From Chryseobacterium sp. W4I1 (GTDB lineage: Bacteria > Bacteroidota > Bacteroidia > Flavobacteriales > Weeksellaceae), in assembly GCF_030816115.1 (NCBI RefSeq), contig NZ_JAUSXQ010000001.1:2542001-2606000 (forward strand): a stretch of DNA of 64,000 nt, given 5' to 3'. Below, in pieces: positions 25,856 through 34,195 of this stretch. The position numbers and the translations under genes were made by a program. The stretch's first letter is position 1; each line of letters opens with the position of its first letter. Under the pieces are notes generated by a model, which saw only the letters and a list, made by a program, of their open reading frames with translations, made no database searches and was not told where the DNA came from.

Positions 25856-27457
25856 TTATCCGTTTAATTTTTCGGCATCCAGATATTTAATATAGGAAGA
25901 AGGGGAAAAATCTGTCACTGCTTTAAAAACAGATGCGAATTTGCTGTGTGAAGAAAAGCCGCATTCCTCTGCAAGGATGCTGATCTTATACTGCCTGTAT
26001 TTCTCATCATTGATAAGTTTATCTACAATATAATTAATCCTTAAACGGTTTACGTATGTTTTGAAATCTGTATTTTTATGCTGATTGATCACATAGGACA
26101 GATATTTTGTATTGGTATTAAGTTCGGCAGCCAGGAATGACAAGGACATATTTTTGTTGTTATACAGCTCTCCTTTTTCAAATTCATCGAGAAGTTCCAG
26201 CAGTTTGGATTCTGTTTCGGAAGTCATTAAAGAGTCATTTCTCCGTTTGTCTGCAACTTTTTCCCTGTCATCTACTTCTTCCACTGAAATATTTGAAAAA
26301 TCAGAATCTCCTTTTTGTTTCCTGGATAAAGGCTCACTCCTCACATTGATCATCTGAAGCTGGGTTCTTATAATATTTCTGAATTTAGAGCGTTGTTTTT
26401 TCTGTTTTACTTTGAAGAAAACAATGATTGCAATAAGGGAAACCAGAAGAACAATAATCGCCATATTTTTCACGATGCTGATCTGAGTCGTTTTTTTATT
26501 ATGTTTCACTAAAACATCAGGGTTTTTAAGTGAAACTTCACGGCTCTTGGCTGCGAGACTGTCATAAGCTCTTACATACTTTACAGCATAAAGGGAGGCT
26601 TTGAAATTATCACCTGTTCCTTCATAATAATCATTGATATTGGAATAGACTGCTTTTTTCAGCTTAAAACTCTTAGAGCTATCTGCTATATTTTCTGCTT
26701 TTTTTAAATAGATTTCAGCTTCTTTCCAGTTTTCCTGCTTCATACGGATACCGCCCAAACCGTTATAAACAAGGCCCAGAATACAGCATTTTTCTTTGAT
26801 CAGTGTTTCTGCTTTGTGGTAATAATTTTCTGAAACCTCATAATCTTTAAGCTTAAAATAAATCTCACCAAGCATTTGGTAGGAAGCGGCAACAAGTCGT
26901 CCATTATTTTGAAGATCATTCTTGCCAAATGAATCTAATGAAACTTCAATATATTTTATTGCATTCTGATACCCTCCCTGCTCCATTTCATAATAAGCCA
27001 TTTCCTGATTCAGCAGTCCCAGTACGTGACCTTTCTTTTGAGAATTACTGATATTCTTTGCAGCTTCCAGACCCTCCCGGGTATATTTTTTTGATCTTTG
27101 GTAGAGCCCCACCAGGCGGTATTCTTTAGCAAGAAATTCGTTGACACGGGCAGACCATTCCGCATCATTGGCCTGAATCAGAAGAGAATGGGCATTTTCG
27201 CCATAGCATATAGATTTTTTGAACTCACCTGCATAATGATAAAGCTGGGCAGAAAGTATGAGGCTTTTGACTTTCTCTAAAGGTTTCTGTGCAGACATAT
27301 ACAGTGAATCTGCTATTTTTAGAGATTTGGGAATGTCTTTTCGCATCACCTGAACGGATGTTCCTTCACATACCTGATCAAAGCTAAAATTTGTCTGACC
27401 CAGGACAGGACCAGCAGTAATGAATAAAAACAAAAGTTTCAGCAGATGCCTCGACAT
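25856..27457 (-). CDS. TPR-domain transmembrane AraC-type regulator
   Basis: This 533-residue regulator has a signal-like N-terminus (MSRHLLKLLFLFITAGPVLG), a periplasmic TPR array of about five to seven repeats (residues 30-320, for example SYQMLGEIYFKLKDYEVSENYYHKAE), one transmembrane helix (AIIVLLVSLIAIIVFFKV, about 335-352), a linker and a C-terminal AraC helix-turn-helix (SFLAAELNTNTKYLSYVINQ and SILAEECGFSSHSKFASVFK). Such one-component sensors are typical of Flavobacteriia. The frame is open to an ATG at 27505, and the -7 box at 27527-27534 permits that start. The target genes are unknown. Confidence 0.88.
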   Translation of the reverse strand: MSRHLLKLLFLFITAGPVLGQTNFSFDQVCEGTSVQVMRKDIPKSLKIADSLYMSAQKPLEKVKSLILSAQLYHYAGEFKKSICYGENAHSLLIQANDAEWSARVNEFLAKEYRLVGLYQRSKKYTREGLEAAKNISNSQKKGHVLGLLNQEMAYYEMEQGGYQNAIKYIEVSLDSFGKNDLQNNGRLVAASYQMLGEIYFKLKDYEVSENYYHKAETLIKEKCCILGLVYNGLGGIRMKQENWKEAEIYLKKAENIADSSKSFKLKKAVYSNINDYYEGTGDNFKASLYAVKYVRAYDSLAAKSREVSLKNPDVLVKHNKKTTQISIVKNMAIIVLLVSLIAIIVFFKVKQKKQRSKFRNIIRTQLQMINVRSEPLSRKQKGDSDFSNISVEEVDDREKVADKRRNDSLMTSETESKLLELLDEFEKGELYNNKNMSLSFLAAELNTNTKYLSYVINQHKNTDFKTYVNRLRINYIVDKLINDEKYRQYKISILAEECGFSSHSKFASVFKAVTDFSPSSYIKYLDAEKLNG

Positions 27458-27526
27458 AAAAAAATAAATTATTATCTGGATTTTATAATAATTCATCATT
27501 TTCATGGGGTATCTTTTTGTTTTTTA

Positions 27527-27534
27527 CAAAGTTA
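27527..27534 (-). promoter_or_regulatory. -7 box of the TPR-AraC regulator gene
   Basis: TAACTTTG on the minus strand matches TAnnTTTG. It lies 21 nt before the ATG at 27505 and about 69 nt before the preferred ATG at 27457. Confidence 0.45.
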
Positions 27535-27727
27535 CTAATATTTTATTTTTTAATAAAATATTCTTCAATTATTTAATTTTTTTACCCTAAAAACTTATTA
27601 ATATAAATTTTAATCATTAAAAATTAATAATAACTATTCAAATCATTAACCAAATCACACATGTATGAAAAATAAAATATTTGAAATTATTTTTAATATG
27701 CATCAACTTATATGTTCACATAATTAT

Positions 27728-27735
27728 TACATTTG
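27728..27735 (+). promoter_or_regulatory. -7 box of the thioredoxin-like gene
   Basis: TACATTTG matches TAnnTTTG and lies 18 nt before the ATG at 27754. Confidence 0.5.
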
Positions 27736-27753
27736 TAATCAATAAAAAGTTTT

Positions 27754-28915
27754 ATGAAAAAATTAGCAATATTTTCTTCATTATTTATAGCTGCACTAGC
27801 ATGGGCACAGGGAATTAAATTTGAAGACAGCAATTTCGCTACTATTCTGGCGAAAGCAAAAAAAGAGAACAAACTTATATTTATAGACGCTTATGCCTCA
27901 TGGTGCGGACCTTGTAAACTGATGGTGAAAAATATTTTTCCGCTTCAGACGGTTGGAGATTTTTACAACTCTCATTTCATCAATTGCTAAAATAGACATG
28001 GAAAAGGGAGAAGGAGTTGGTCTTGCAAAAAAATATAACGTAAAGGCATTTCCTACTTATCTTTTCATTAATGGCGACGGAGAGGAAGTACACAGAACCT
28101 TAGGCTATGTGGAGGAAAAAGATTTCATCCAGTTTGCTAAAGATGCAGAAGACCCTAATAAAAGACTTACTGCATTAAAGCAAAAATTTGAAAATGGAGA
28201 AAAAGATCCTGAATTCTTAAAAAATCTTGCGGGATTAACTATCTATAATGATTCTGAATTTGCAGGAAAAGTACTGGACCGTTATTTCCAGCAGAAAACC
28301 AGCTTCGATCAGGAAGATGTACAAATGCTCCTGTCCGGTACTTCAAGTACAGAAAGTCCTCTGTATAAAATTTTTCAGACTAAAAAAGCGGAGATCATCA
28401 AAATTTTTCCGAAAGATAAATATGAGAAATTCGATAAAAATATAAAGCTAAACACTGTTCTTAAAAAGTCGTACAACGCTGATAAAAAATCGTGGAATGA
28501 CAGTTACTTTTTAACGGAAAGCCAGAAATTTTTAACAAAAGACGAATCTGAAAAGATCCTAAAAAGAGCAAAAGCAAACAGGGCTTTGAAAGATAAAGAT
28601 ATCCCGACTTATGAGAAGCTGACACTGGAGCTTTATAAAGATTCTTCTGCAGCAAGTTCAGAAGAGTTAAATTCTCTGGCCTGGAATTTTTTTGAAAATG
28701 TAAGCAATAAAGCTTCGCTGGAAAAAGCGGTTGCCTGGGCACAAGAATCTGTAAAAAAGGATGAAAATTATGCCAATACAGACACTTTAGCTAATCTCTA
28801 TAATAAAATAGGAGACAAAAAGAACGCAAAAATGTGGGCTGAAAAGTCAATCGGGTTGGCTAAAAGCACGGGACAGGATTCTACGGATACTGAGAAATTA
28901 TTGAAAAGTCTTTAA
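27754..28915 (+). pseudogene. Thioredoxin-family secreted protein, frameshifted
   Basis: The gene would encode about 386 residues: a signal peptide (MKKLAIFSSLFIAALAWA), an N-terminal thioredoxin domain with the redox motif WCGPC, and a helical, possibly TPR-like C-terminus. The first frame stops at TAA 27988-27990 after HFINC. The next frame continues exactly with KIDMEKGEGVGLAKKYNVKA and the cis-Pro motif AFPTYLF. One extra T at 27988 accounts for the break: removing it restores C-K-I-D. Everything else is intact, including a promoter box and a terminator. Either a recent mutation or a sequencing/assembly indel explains it. If intact, it would be a periplasmic disulfide or thiol exchange protein. 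Confidence 0.85.
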
Positions 28916-28931
28916 TAGAAGATTATAAATG

Positions 28932-28964
28932 AAAAACCGCAGAGCTTTGCTCTGCGGTTTTTTT
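28932..28964 (+). terminator. Terminator of the thioredoxin-like gene
   Basis: A perfect 13-bp stem (AAAAACCGCAGAG at 28932-28944 against 28950-28962) has a CTTTG loop and a T-run. Confidence 0.9.
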
Positions 28965-28973
28965 ATGTACGTA

Positions 28974-29031
28974 AACCACCCCGTCAAAAATTTTAAAAAT
29001 TTTTGCCCCCCTCCAATGGATGGGAATTATC
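28974..29031. repeat. Intergenic repeat, CCACCCCGTCAAAAATTTT type
   Basis: CCACCCCGTCAAAAATTTT is followed by a complementary AAAATTTTTG and CCCCTCCAATGGATGGGAAT. The element contains two nested palindromes and no coding capacity. It resembles dispersed repeats I recall from related genomes. Only one copy is in this window. Confidence 0.5.
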
Positions 29032-29080
29032 AGTTGGTTGTATTTTCTTTGCCTTTAACTTTAGCTACTAATCTTTTAGC

Positions 29081-30103
29081 TTAATATTCAAACAGGACAC
29101 TTCCCCAAGTAAATCCGCTTCCGAATGCTGAAAGAAGTACCAGATCTCCTCTTTTGATCTTTCCTTCCTCAATAGCTTCACTTAAAGCAATTGGAATAGA
29201 AGCCGCAGTTGTATTTCCGTATTTCTGAATATTGTTGTGGACTTTCTCATCCGGAAGTCCAAACTTCTGCTGTACAAACTGGGCAATTCTAAGGTTGGCC
29301 TGGTGAGGAATGAACATATCCAGATCTTCGATAGTTTTACCGGCTTTGTCTAAAGCTTCCTGCATGGTTTCAGGAAATCTTGTCACCGCATGTTTGAATA
29401 CAAAATTGCCGTTCATGATCGGGTAAACTTCCTTATCCGTTACATTTTCCGGTTCTTTTCTCATTCTGTCGCTCCATCCGAATTTTGAACCCGGGAACTG
29501 TGTACACAGCTCATCGGCATATTTCCCTTCAGAATGCATATTGACCGCTAAAATATCTCCTGCATTTTCATCTTCCGTCGCCGAAAGTATAATTGCTCCT
29601 GCCCCATCTCCGAAGATCACAGAAACTCCTCTTCCTTCATCAGAAAAATCCAGTCCGAAAGAATGGATCTCTGCACCTACTACCAATATATTTTTATAGG
29701 TTCCCGACTTAATAAAAGCGTTGGCAACACTCACGGCATATACGAATCCTGAACATTGATTTCTTACATCAAGAGCTCCAATGGTATCACATCCCAACAT
29801 ATCCTGAAGCAATACACCGCAACCCGGGAAATAATAATCCGGAGAAAGTGTCGCAAAAACAATATAATCTATATCCTGAGCCGTCAGTCCTGCTTTTTCA
29901 AGTGCTTTTTCAGAGGCTTTAAATGCCAGATAAGCCGTGGTTTCCTGAGAGTCATTTCTGTTTTTTCTGTGTCTTCTTTCTTTGATTCCCGTTCTTTCTG
30001 TAATCCAGTCATCATTGGTGGTCATCAGTTTAGCTAAATCATCATTCGTAACAACATTATCTGGAACATAAAATCCGATCCCTTTTATTGTACTTTTAAT
30101 CAT
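29081..30103 (-). CDS. fabH: 3-oxoacyl-ACP synthase III (FabH)
   Basis: This enzyme condenses an acyl-CoA with malonyl-ACP to start fatty acid synthesis. The 340 residues show the full catalytic triad: Cys117 (NQCSGFVYAVS), His267 (FIPHQANLRI) and Asn297 (YGNTTAASIPIAL). The C-terminal GSGFTWGSVLFEY is typical. A start at 30103 (MIKSTIKGIGFYVPDN) fits the family. It is divergent from corA, with a recognisable promoter in the 73-nt gap. It could be a specialised paralogue for branched starters, which the sequence cannot settle. Confidence 0.95.
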   Translation of the reverse strand: MIKSTIKGIGFYVPDNVVTNDDLAKLMTTNDDWITERTGIKERRHRKNRNDSQETTAYLAFKASEKALEKAGLTAQDIDYIVFATLSPDYYFPGCGVLLQDMLGCDTIGALDVRNQCSGFVYAVSVANAFIKSGTYKNILVVGAEIHSFGLDFSDEGRGVSVIFGDGAGAIILSATEDENAGDILAVNMHSEGKYADELCTQFPGSKFGWSDRMRKEPENVTDKEVYPIMNGNFVFKHAVTRFPETMQEALDKAGKTIEDLDMFIPHQANLRIAQFVQQKFGLPDEKVHNNIQKYGNTTAASIPIALSEAIEEGKIKRGDLVLLSAFGSGFTWGSVLFEY

Positions 30104-30122
30104 ATAGTTTGTTTAATTTTGG

Positions 30123-30157
30123 CAAAGATAAAATTATTTAACACATAGTTTTTCAAA
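30123..30157 (-). promoter_or_regulatory. Promoter of fabH
   Basis: On the minus strand TTTG (30154-30157) and TATCTTTG (30123-30130) are 23 nt apart, at the upper edge of -33/-7 spacing. The -7 box lies 19 nt before the ATG. The divergent corA start is only about 20 nt beyond the -33 element. Confidence 0.55.
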
Positions 30158-30164
30158 ATATTAG

Positions 30165-30172
30165 TATTTTTA
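30165..30172 (+). promoter_or_regulatory. TAnnTTTA -7-like box of corA
   Basis: TATTTTTA ends four bases (ttct) before the corA ATG, the same spacing as the exact TAnnTTTG boxes of mnmE, holB, murF and the FUSC gene. The last base differs from consensus. Confidence 0.35.
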
Positions 30173-30176
30173 TTCT

Positions 30177-31076
30177 ATGCCAATTGACACGATATACAGA
30201 GATTCCCAATGTGAATGGGTGGATGTAGAGGCTCCCACACCGGAGGACCTGAAATTTCTTCACGAAAGATATGAGATCAACAATCTTCTTCTGGAAGATA
30301 CAATGGATCCGAACCACCTTCCAAAATATGAAGAAGATGGCAATGTAAAGTTCTTTCTTCTCCGGGAAAGCACGGAACTGGAACGGAAAAACCTCAATAC
30401 CATCAGCGATATCAGTACGAAAATCGGGATTTTTCTGGTAGACAACACCATCATCACGATTCACAGGATGAAGGCAAAAAGCATTTCGGAGACGAAGAAA
30501 CAGGTTTCAGCTATGCAGACAGAAGTTCCACCTCAAAAAATTGCTTTAATGATCGCCCTGTTGATTATGAAAAGTTTTGATGATGAATCTTTAAGCCTTC
30601 TGGAAACGATGGATAATATTGAAAATGAAATTTTCCTTAAAAATACAAACCATACCAATCAGATCAGAAGATTGTATAAGCTGAAGCGAAAATCAGGACT
30701 GAATTCCAGGGTATTGACGATTTCCACAGATGCAGTAGATAAATTTAAATTATTGAATCTTCAGGATTCGGAGATCGTAGATTTAAAAGACAAGCATAAA
30801 GATGTAGTAGCAGATTTTGATCATCTGAATATCCAGATCACCAACCTTATTTCCATGTTTCTGGCACTTTCAGATCAGAAGGCCAACCAGGTGATGAAAG
30901 TTTTGGCTATTTATTCTGTGTATTTTCTTCCCATTACCTTTATTGCAGGTGTTTATGGGATGAATTTTGACAATATGCCTGAACTTCATCACAAATACGG
31001 TTATTTTATTACAATAGGGGTTATGGCTTTGGTAGTGATCTGCACGTTTATATATGCCAGACGGAAGCAGTGGTAA
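30177..31076 (+). CDS. corA: CorA-family magnesium transporter
   Basis: This is an inner-membrane divalent cation channel forming a pentamer with a large cytoplasmic funnel. The 299 residues have the soluble alpha/beta funnel (1-235), the long stalk helix, two C-terminal transmembrane helices (about 240-259 and 272-292) and the signature loop YGMNF with Gly261-Met262-Asn263 between them. The basic tail ARRKQW is typical. Divergent from fabH. Confidence 0.94.
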   Translation: MPIDTIYRDSQCEWVDVEAPTPEDLKFLHERYEINNLLLEDTMDPNHLPKYEEDGNVKFFLLRESTELERKNLNTISDISTKIGIFLVDNTIITIHRMKAKSISETKKQVSAMQTEVPPQKIALMIALLIMKSFDDESLSLLETMDNIENEIFLKNTNHTNQIRRLYKLKRKSGLNSRVLTISTDAVDKFKLLNLQDSEIVDLKDKHKDVVADFDHLNIQITNLISMFLALSDQKANQVMKVLAIYSVYFLPITFIAGVYGMNFDNMPELHHKYGYFITIGVMALVVICTFIYARRKQW

Positions 31077-31183
31077 TTTTTTTGAGAAAAGACATCAACG
31101 ACAGAATATTTTGTTGATATCTTAAAACTTAACAGAATCTTTTATTGGCTTATATCTTAGAATATTCAATAAAACTCTAATCC

Positions 31184-32770
31184 ATGAAAACAGAAATATT
31201 GGATAAAATTCTTTCAGAAGATGTACTTTCCCAGAAATCTAAAGAAAAGCTCTCTGTACTGCATAAGAATATTTCTGCAAAAGAATTTTCTGATCTGCTG
31301 GATGCACAGAAAAACCAATATGTGGAATTTGTGCAGGAAGGTGGCGGCGTCTGGGGAAGTGCGCTGGTAGGTTATCTTTATGGTCTGGAAATCTTCGGTA
31401 TCCGTTTTTTGAAAGTAGCAGGAACAAGTGCGGGAGCTATTAATACCATGCTTATTGCTGCATGCAAAACCAAAGAAGAAGCAAAAAGTGAAGTGATCAA
31501 GGATATACTTTTCAGCTGGAATTTCGCTGATTTTATGGATGGAAAAACCTATGTGAAAACAACAATTCATGCCATCCTGAACAATAAAGATTTTTTTAAG
31601 ATCAATGCTATTATTCTGGCGATCATCATGATCATTCTTATTATTATTCCTTTCGCCGCACAGCCTGAGACAACTTTAAGTGCAAAACTTCTTTTTCTGA
31701 TTCCCTTAATTCCGGTCATTATCGCTTTTTTCTGTATGAGAAAGTTTTACAGTGATTTCAGGAAGCAAAACAGTGGGTTCAATCCCGGCAACACTTTTTT
31801 AAGCACCATGCAGAATGTACTGGATGGTTTCGGAATTAAAACAGTAGCTGATCTCAATGAAAAATTTATTCAGAAAGAATATGGTCTCAATCTTAATTAC
31901 CGTTACGGAAACACCCAGGAATATTATACAATTGCTTTAAAAAGTATTGAAGCGATCAAGGCAAAAAACATTGAGCATATTGATGAAACACGCTACAGAA
32001 TATTTTATGAAAGCGCCGTGAACAATGATTACTATAAGAACAATCCTTTTTACCAGCTTCGCTCAGAATACGTAGTGATTACTACTGATATTAATGCAAA
32101 GATTAAGGTAGAACTTCCTACGATGGCCAATTTATACTGGTCTGAGGAAGAGCTGAAGCACATCAGCCCGGCTGAGTTTGTGAGAGCTTCCATGTCTGTA
32201 CCGTTCTTTTTTGAGCCCTTTCAGAAAAGGATCAACAGGGATGACAGCTCAGTGAAATACGCCTGGAAATTCTGGATGAATACAAAACCGGAAGACATCT
32301 ACCCGGTCGGAATTTTTATCGATGGCGGAAGTATTTCCAATTTCCCGATCGATATTTTTCATGCCAGTGACGTATTTTATCCGAGAATGCCACTTTTCGG
32401 GGTACAGCTGACCAGCGACTCGGATATTCTTTCGGAAAAAGGAAAAACCAGCGAACAGATTATGAAAACACCTTTTTCTTATGCGAGAAACATCATCAGC
32501 ACTTTAAAAGGTTTCAATGATAAATCTTTTCTTACAAAACACAGTTTCTACCGTCTTTTCAGTATTCAAAGCGTTAATTGTGGAACGAGCAGCTGGCTGA
32601 ATTTCTTTATGAAAAGAGAGGAAAAAGAAGATCTTTTCAACAGAGGCTTTCAAGCTGCCCTGGATTTTCTGAACCAGTTCGACTGGGAAAAATATAAGTA
32701 TGAACGAATGATGCTTTCTATGAAGGAGAATAAAATATTGAAGGAAGAGGATACACCTACTGTGGGATAA
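31184..32770 (+). CDS. Membrane-anchored patatin-like phospholipase
   Basis: This 528-residue protein has the patatin catalytic dyad: oxyanion-hole region QEGGGVWGSALVGYLYG (51-67), nucleophile Ser82 in GTSAG (80-84) and Asp in IFIDGGSISNFPI. Between nucleophile and Asp it carries two strongly hydrophobic segments (about 142-158 and 167-184, with IILAIIMIILIIIPF), so it appears anchored in a membrane. This departs from the soluble family norm. Lipid acyl hydrolysis is expected; the substrate is unknown. It lies 107 nt after corA. Confidence 0.87.
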   Translation: MKTEILDKILSEDVLSQKSKEKLSVLHKNISAKEFSDLLDAQKNQYVEFVQEGGGVWGSALVGYLYGLEIFGIRFLKVAGTSAGAINTMLIAACKTKEEAKSEVIKDILFSWNFADFMDGKTYVKTTIHAILNNKDFFKINAIILAIIMIILIIIPFAAQPETTLSAKLLFLIPLIPVIIAFFCMRKFYSDFRKQNSGFNPGNTFLSTMQNVLDGFGIKTVADLNEKFIQKEYGLNLNYRYGNTQEYYTIALKSIEAIKAKNIEHIDETRYRIFYESAVNNDYYKNNPFYQLRSEYVVITTDINAKIKVELPTMANLYWSEEELKHISPAEFVRASMSVPFFFEPFQKRINRDDSSVKYAWKFWMNTKPEDIYPVGIFIDGGSISNFPIDIFHASDVFYPRMPLFGVQLTSDSDILSEKGKTSEQIMKTPFSYARNIISTLKGFNDKSFLTKHSFYRLFSIQSVNCGTSSWLNFFMKREEKEDLFNRGFQAALDFLNQFDWEKYKYERMMLSMKENKILKEEDTPTVG

Positions 32771-32806
32771 GGAATTTTGAGTATTTTAGGCCTCAAATAA
32801 TCTGCT

Positions 32807-32966
32807 ATGAAATACATCTGTGAATGCTGCGGCGAAGAGAAATTTATTATGTCGAAGAAAAAATAAATCATCTTGATCCCAATGGCTTTATTCATCTGCA
32901 TCTAATTTATAAACTGATTCGACATTGATCAGCTGGAGGATTGAAGATGTAGATTATAAAGAGTAA
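32807..32966 (+). pseudogene. Remnant of a small Cys-motif protein gene
   Basis: The reading MKYICECCGEEKFIMSKKK stops after 19 codons. Its CxCCG start resembles the zinc-ribbon-like opening of DUF2199-type proteins. Further on another frame ends LISWRIEDVDYKE and a TAA at 32964-32966, like the tail of a real protein. An internally deleted and frameshifted gene is likely; the family match is tentative. Confidence 0.3.
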
Positions 32967-33027
32967 TCATAAAATCAGGGAAGGCCGTATTATCAAATTG
33001 ACAATACAACCTTTCCGGAAGATTAAT

Positions 33028-33558
33028 CTATAAGGAATCTAAAAAATCCAGATACAACGGGACACTCCTCTCAACCCATTCTTGTGAAGGATCATTTTCT
33101 ATTCCGTAGTAAACAAAAGGTTCAGGGTAATCTGCTTTGATATAGTCAAAAGTGAGTTCATAGGGACGGAAAAGCTCATTCATGGTATATTTATATTTTC
33201 CGGATGCGCTATAGCCTTCTTCATCAATTCCTGCCGTAACAGCCAGTGTGATCTTCTTTCCTCCAACTCTATAACCGCTTTTGCTTCCATATGCCCAGCC
33301 GTAAAGCAGGACCTCATCGAACCATTTTTTCAAAAGCGGGGGACTGCTGAACCAATAAAATGGAAACTGGAAGATGATTCTGTCATAAGACTCTATCAAC
33401 TGTTGCTCTTTTGCAGCGTCTATCTTTTCATCTGGATATGCATCATATAAGGAATGTACAGTATATTTTTCAGGATATTTTTTCAATTCTTCCATCCATC
33501 TTTTATTGATCACTGATTTTTCTATATCAGGGTGAATCAGTATTATTAATATTTTCAT
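33028..33558 (-). CDS. NAD(P)H-dependent oxidoreductase, flavodoxin fold
   Basis: This 176-residue KefF/MdaB-like quinone reductase has the first strand and FMN loop (KILIILIHPDIEKSVINKRW), the FQFPFYWFSSPPLLKKWFDEV active-site region (about 66-87) and a C-terminal Tyr-rich segment. It is expected to reduce quinones or other electrophiles with NAD(P)H. The start at 33558 (MKILIILIHP) is preferred; an upstream ATG at 33582 lies on the -7 box. It is divergent from an HxlR regulator that probably controls it. Confidence 0.9.
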   Translation of the reverse strand: MKILIILIHPDIEKSVINKRWMEELKKYPEKYTVHSLYDAYPDEKIDAAKEQQLIESYDRIIFQFPFYWFSSPPLLKKWFDEVLLYGWAYGSKSGYRVGGKKITLAVTAGIDEEGYSASGKYKYTMNELFRPYELTFDYIKADYPEPFVYYGIENDPSQEWVERSVPLYLDFLDSL

Positions 33559-33579
33559 TTTTCGTTTGAATTTCTTCAG

Positions 33580-33587
33580 CAAAAATA
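33580..33587 (-). promoter_or_regulatory. -7 box of the divergent oxidoreductase gene
   Basis: TATTTTTG on the minus strand matches TAnnTTTG, 21 nt before the ATG at 33558. It supports the shorter start. Confidence 0.5.
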
Positions 33588-33596
33588 ATATACGTA

Positions 33597-33650
33597 ACTT
33601 ACATTTTAAACATTAGTGACCAATTGTACGGTACTATAAAAAATGTAAGT
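33597..33650. promoter_or_regulatory. Inverted repeat, candidate HxlR operator
   Basis: ACTTACATTTT (33597-33607) and its exact reverse complement AAAATGTAAGT (33640-33650) flank 32 nt between the two divergent genes. The distal arm ends two bases before the hxlR-type ATG. HxlR regulators often bind such paired sites and repress both themselves and the divergent gene. Confidence 0.5.
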
Positions 33651-33651
33651 A

Positions 33652-34044
33652 ATGACTAAAATAAAGGAAACATCAACCAATTTTGCCAATAAAAAAGCGC
33701 TTGCAGATGAATGTCCGGAGATCTATGCTTCCAATACGATCGGTGGACAATGGGCATTAGCCATCTGCTGTTATCTGATCAACGGTAAACTGAGATTTGG
33801 TGAGCTGAGAAAACGCTTAAACAATATTACAGAACGGATGCTCACTCTGCAGCTCCGCAGGTTAGAAGCAGACAGGATTATCACCAGAACTGTTTACGCT
33901 GAAGTCCCTCCACGGGTCGAATATGAACTCACAGAAATTGGCTATAAGCTGAAACCCATTATCCTGGAATTTGAAAAATGGGGTACGGAACATAAGGAGA
34001 TTATGCGTAATAAACATTCAGCTTCTGAACCTGAAAACATATAA
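33652..34044 (+). CDS. HxlR-family winged-helix regulator
   Basis: This 130-residue MarR-like winged-helix protein has the HxlR pattern: IGGQWALAICCYLINGKLRFGELRKRL (about 28-54), ITERMLTLQLRRLEADRIITR (about 57-77) and the wing VPPRVEYELTEIGYKL. Cys residues at the N-terminus (DECPEI) and in ICCYL could sense thiol stress, as in related regulators; that is inference. It is divergent from a quinone-reductase-like gene with an inverted repeat between. Confidence 0.92.
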   Translation: MTKIKETSTNFANKKALADECPEIYASNTIGGQWALAICCYLINGKLRFGELRKRLNNITERMLTLQLRRLEADRIITRTVYAEVPPRVEYELTEIGYKLKPIILEFEKWGTEHKEIMRNKHSASEPENI

Positions 34045-34060
34045 AATCGTTGAATACATA

Positions 34061-34121
34061 TTTGGCTAAAGCCAATTGATTTATTTTATTCATTGAACGG
34101 GCTAAAGCCCGCTCCTATTGA
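34061..34121. repeat. GGCTAAAGCC palindromic repeat, copy 3
   Basis: TTGGCTAAAGCCAA at 34062-34075 is followed 22 nt later by CGGGCTAAAGCCCG at 34098-34111 and CTCCTATTGAT. It has the same layout as copy 1 at 15800-15859. Confidence 0.7.
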
Positions 34122-34195
34122 TAAAACAGATGTCATCAATATAATTCTAATTCATCCAAAGGTTTATTTACATAATATAAAAACTATCACTTTTC

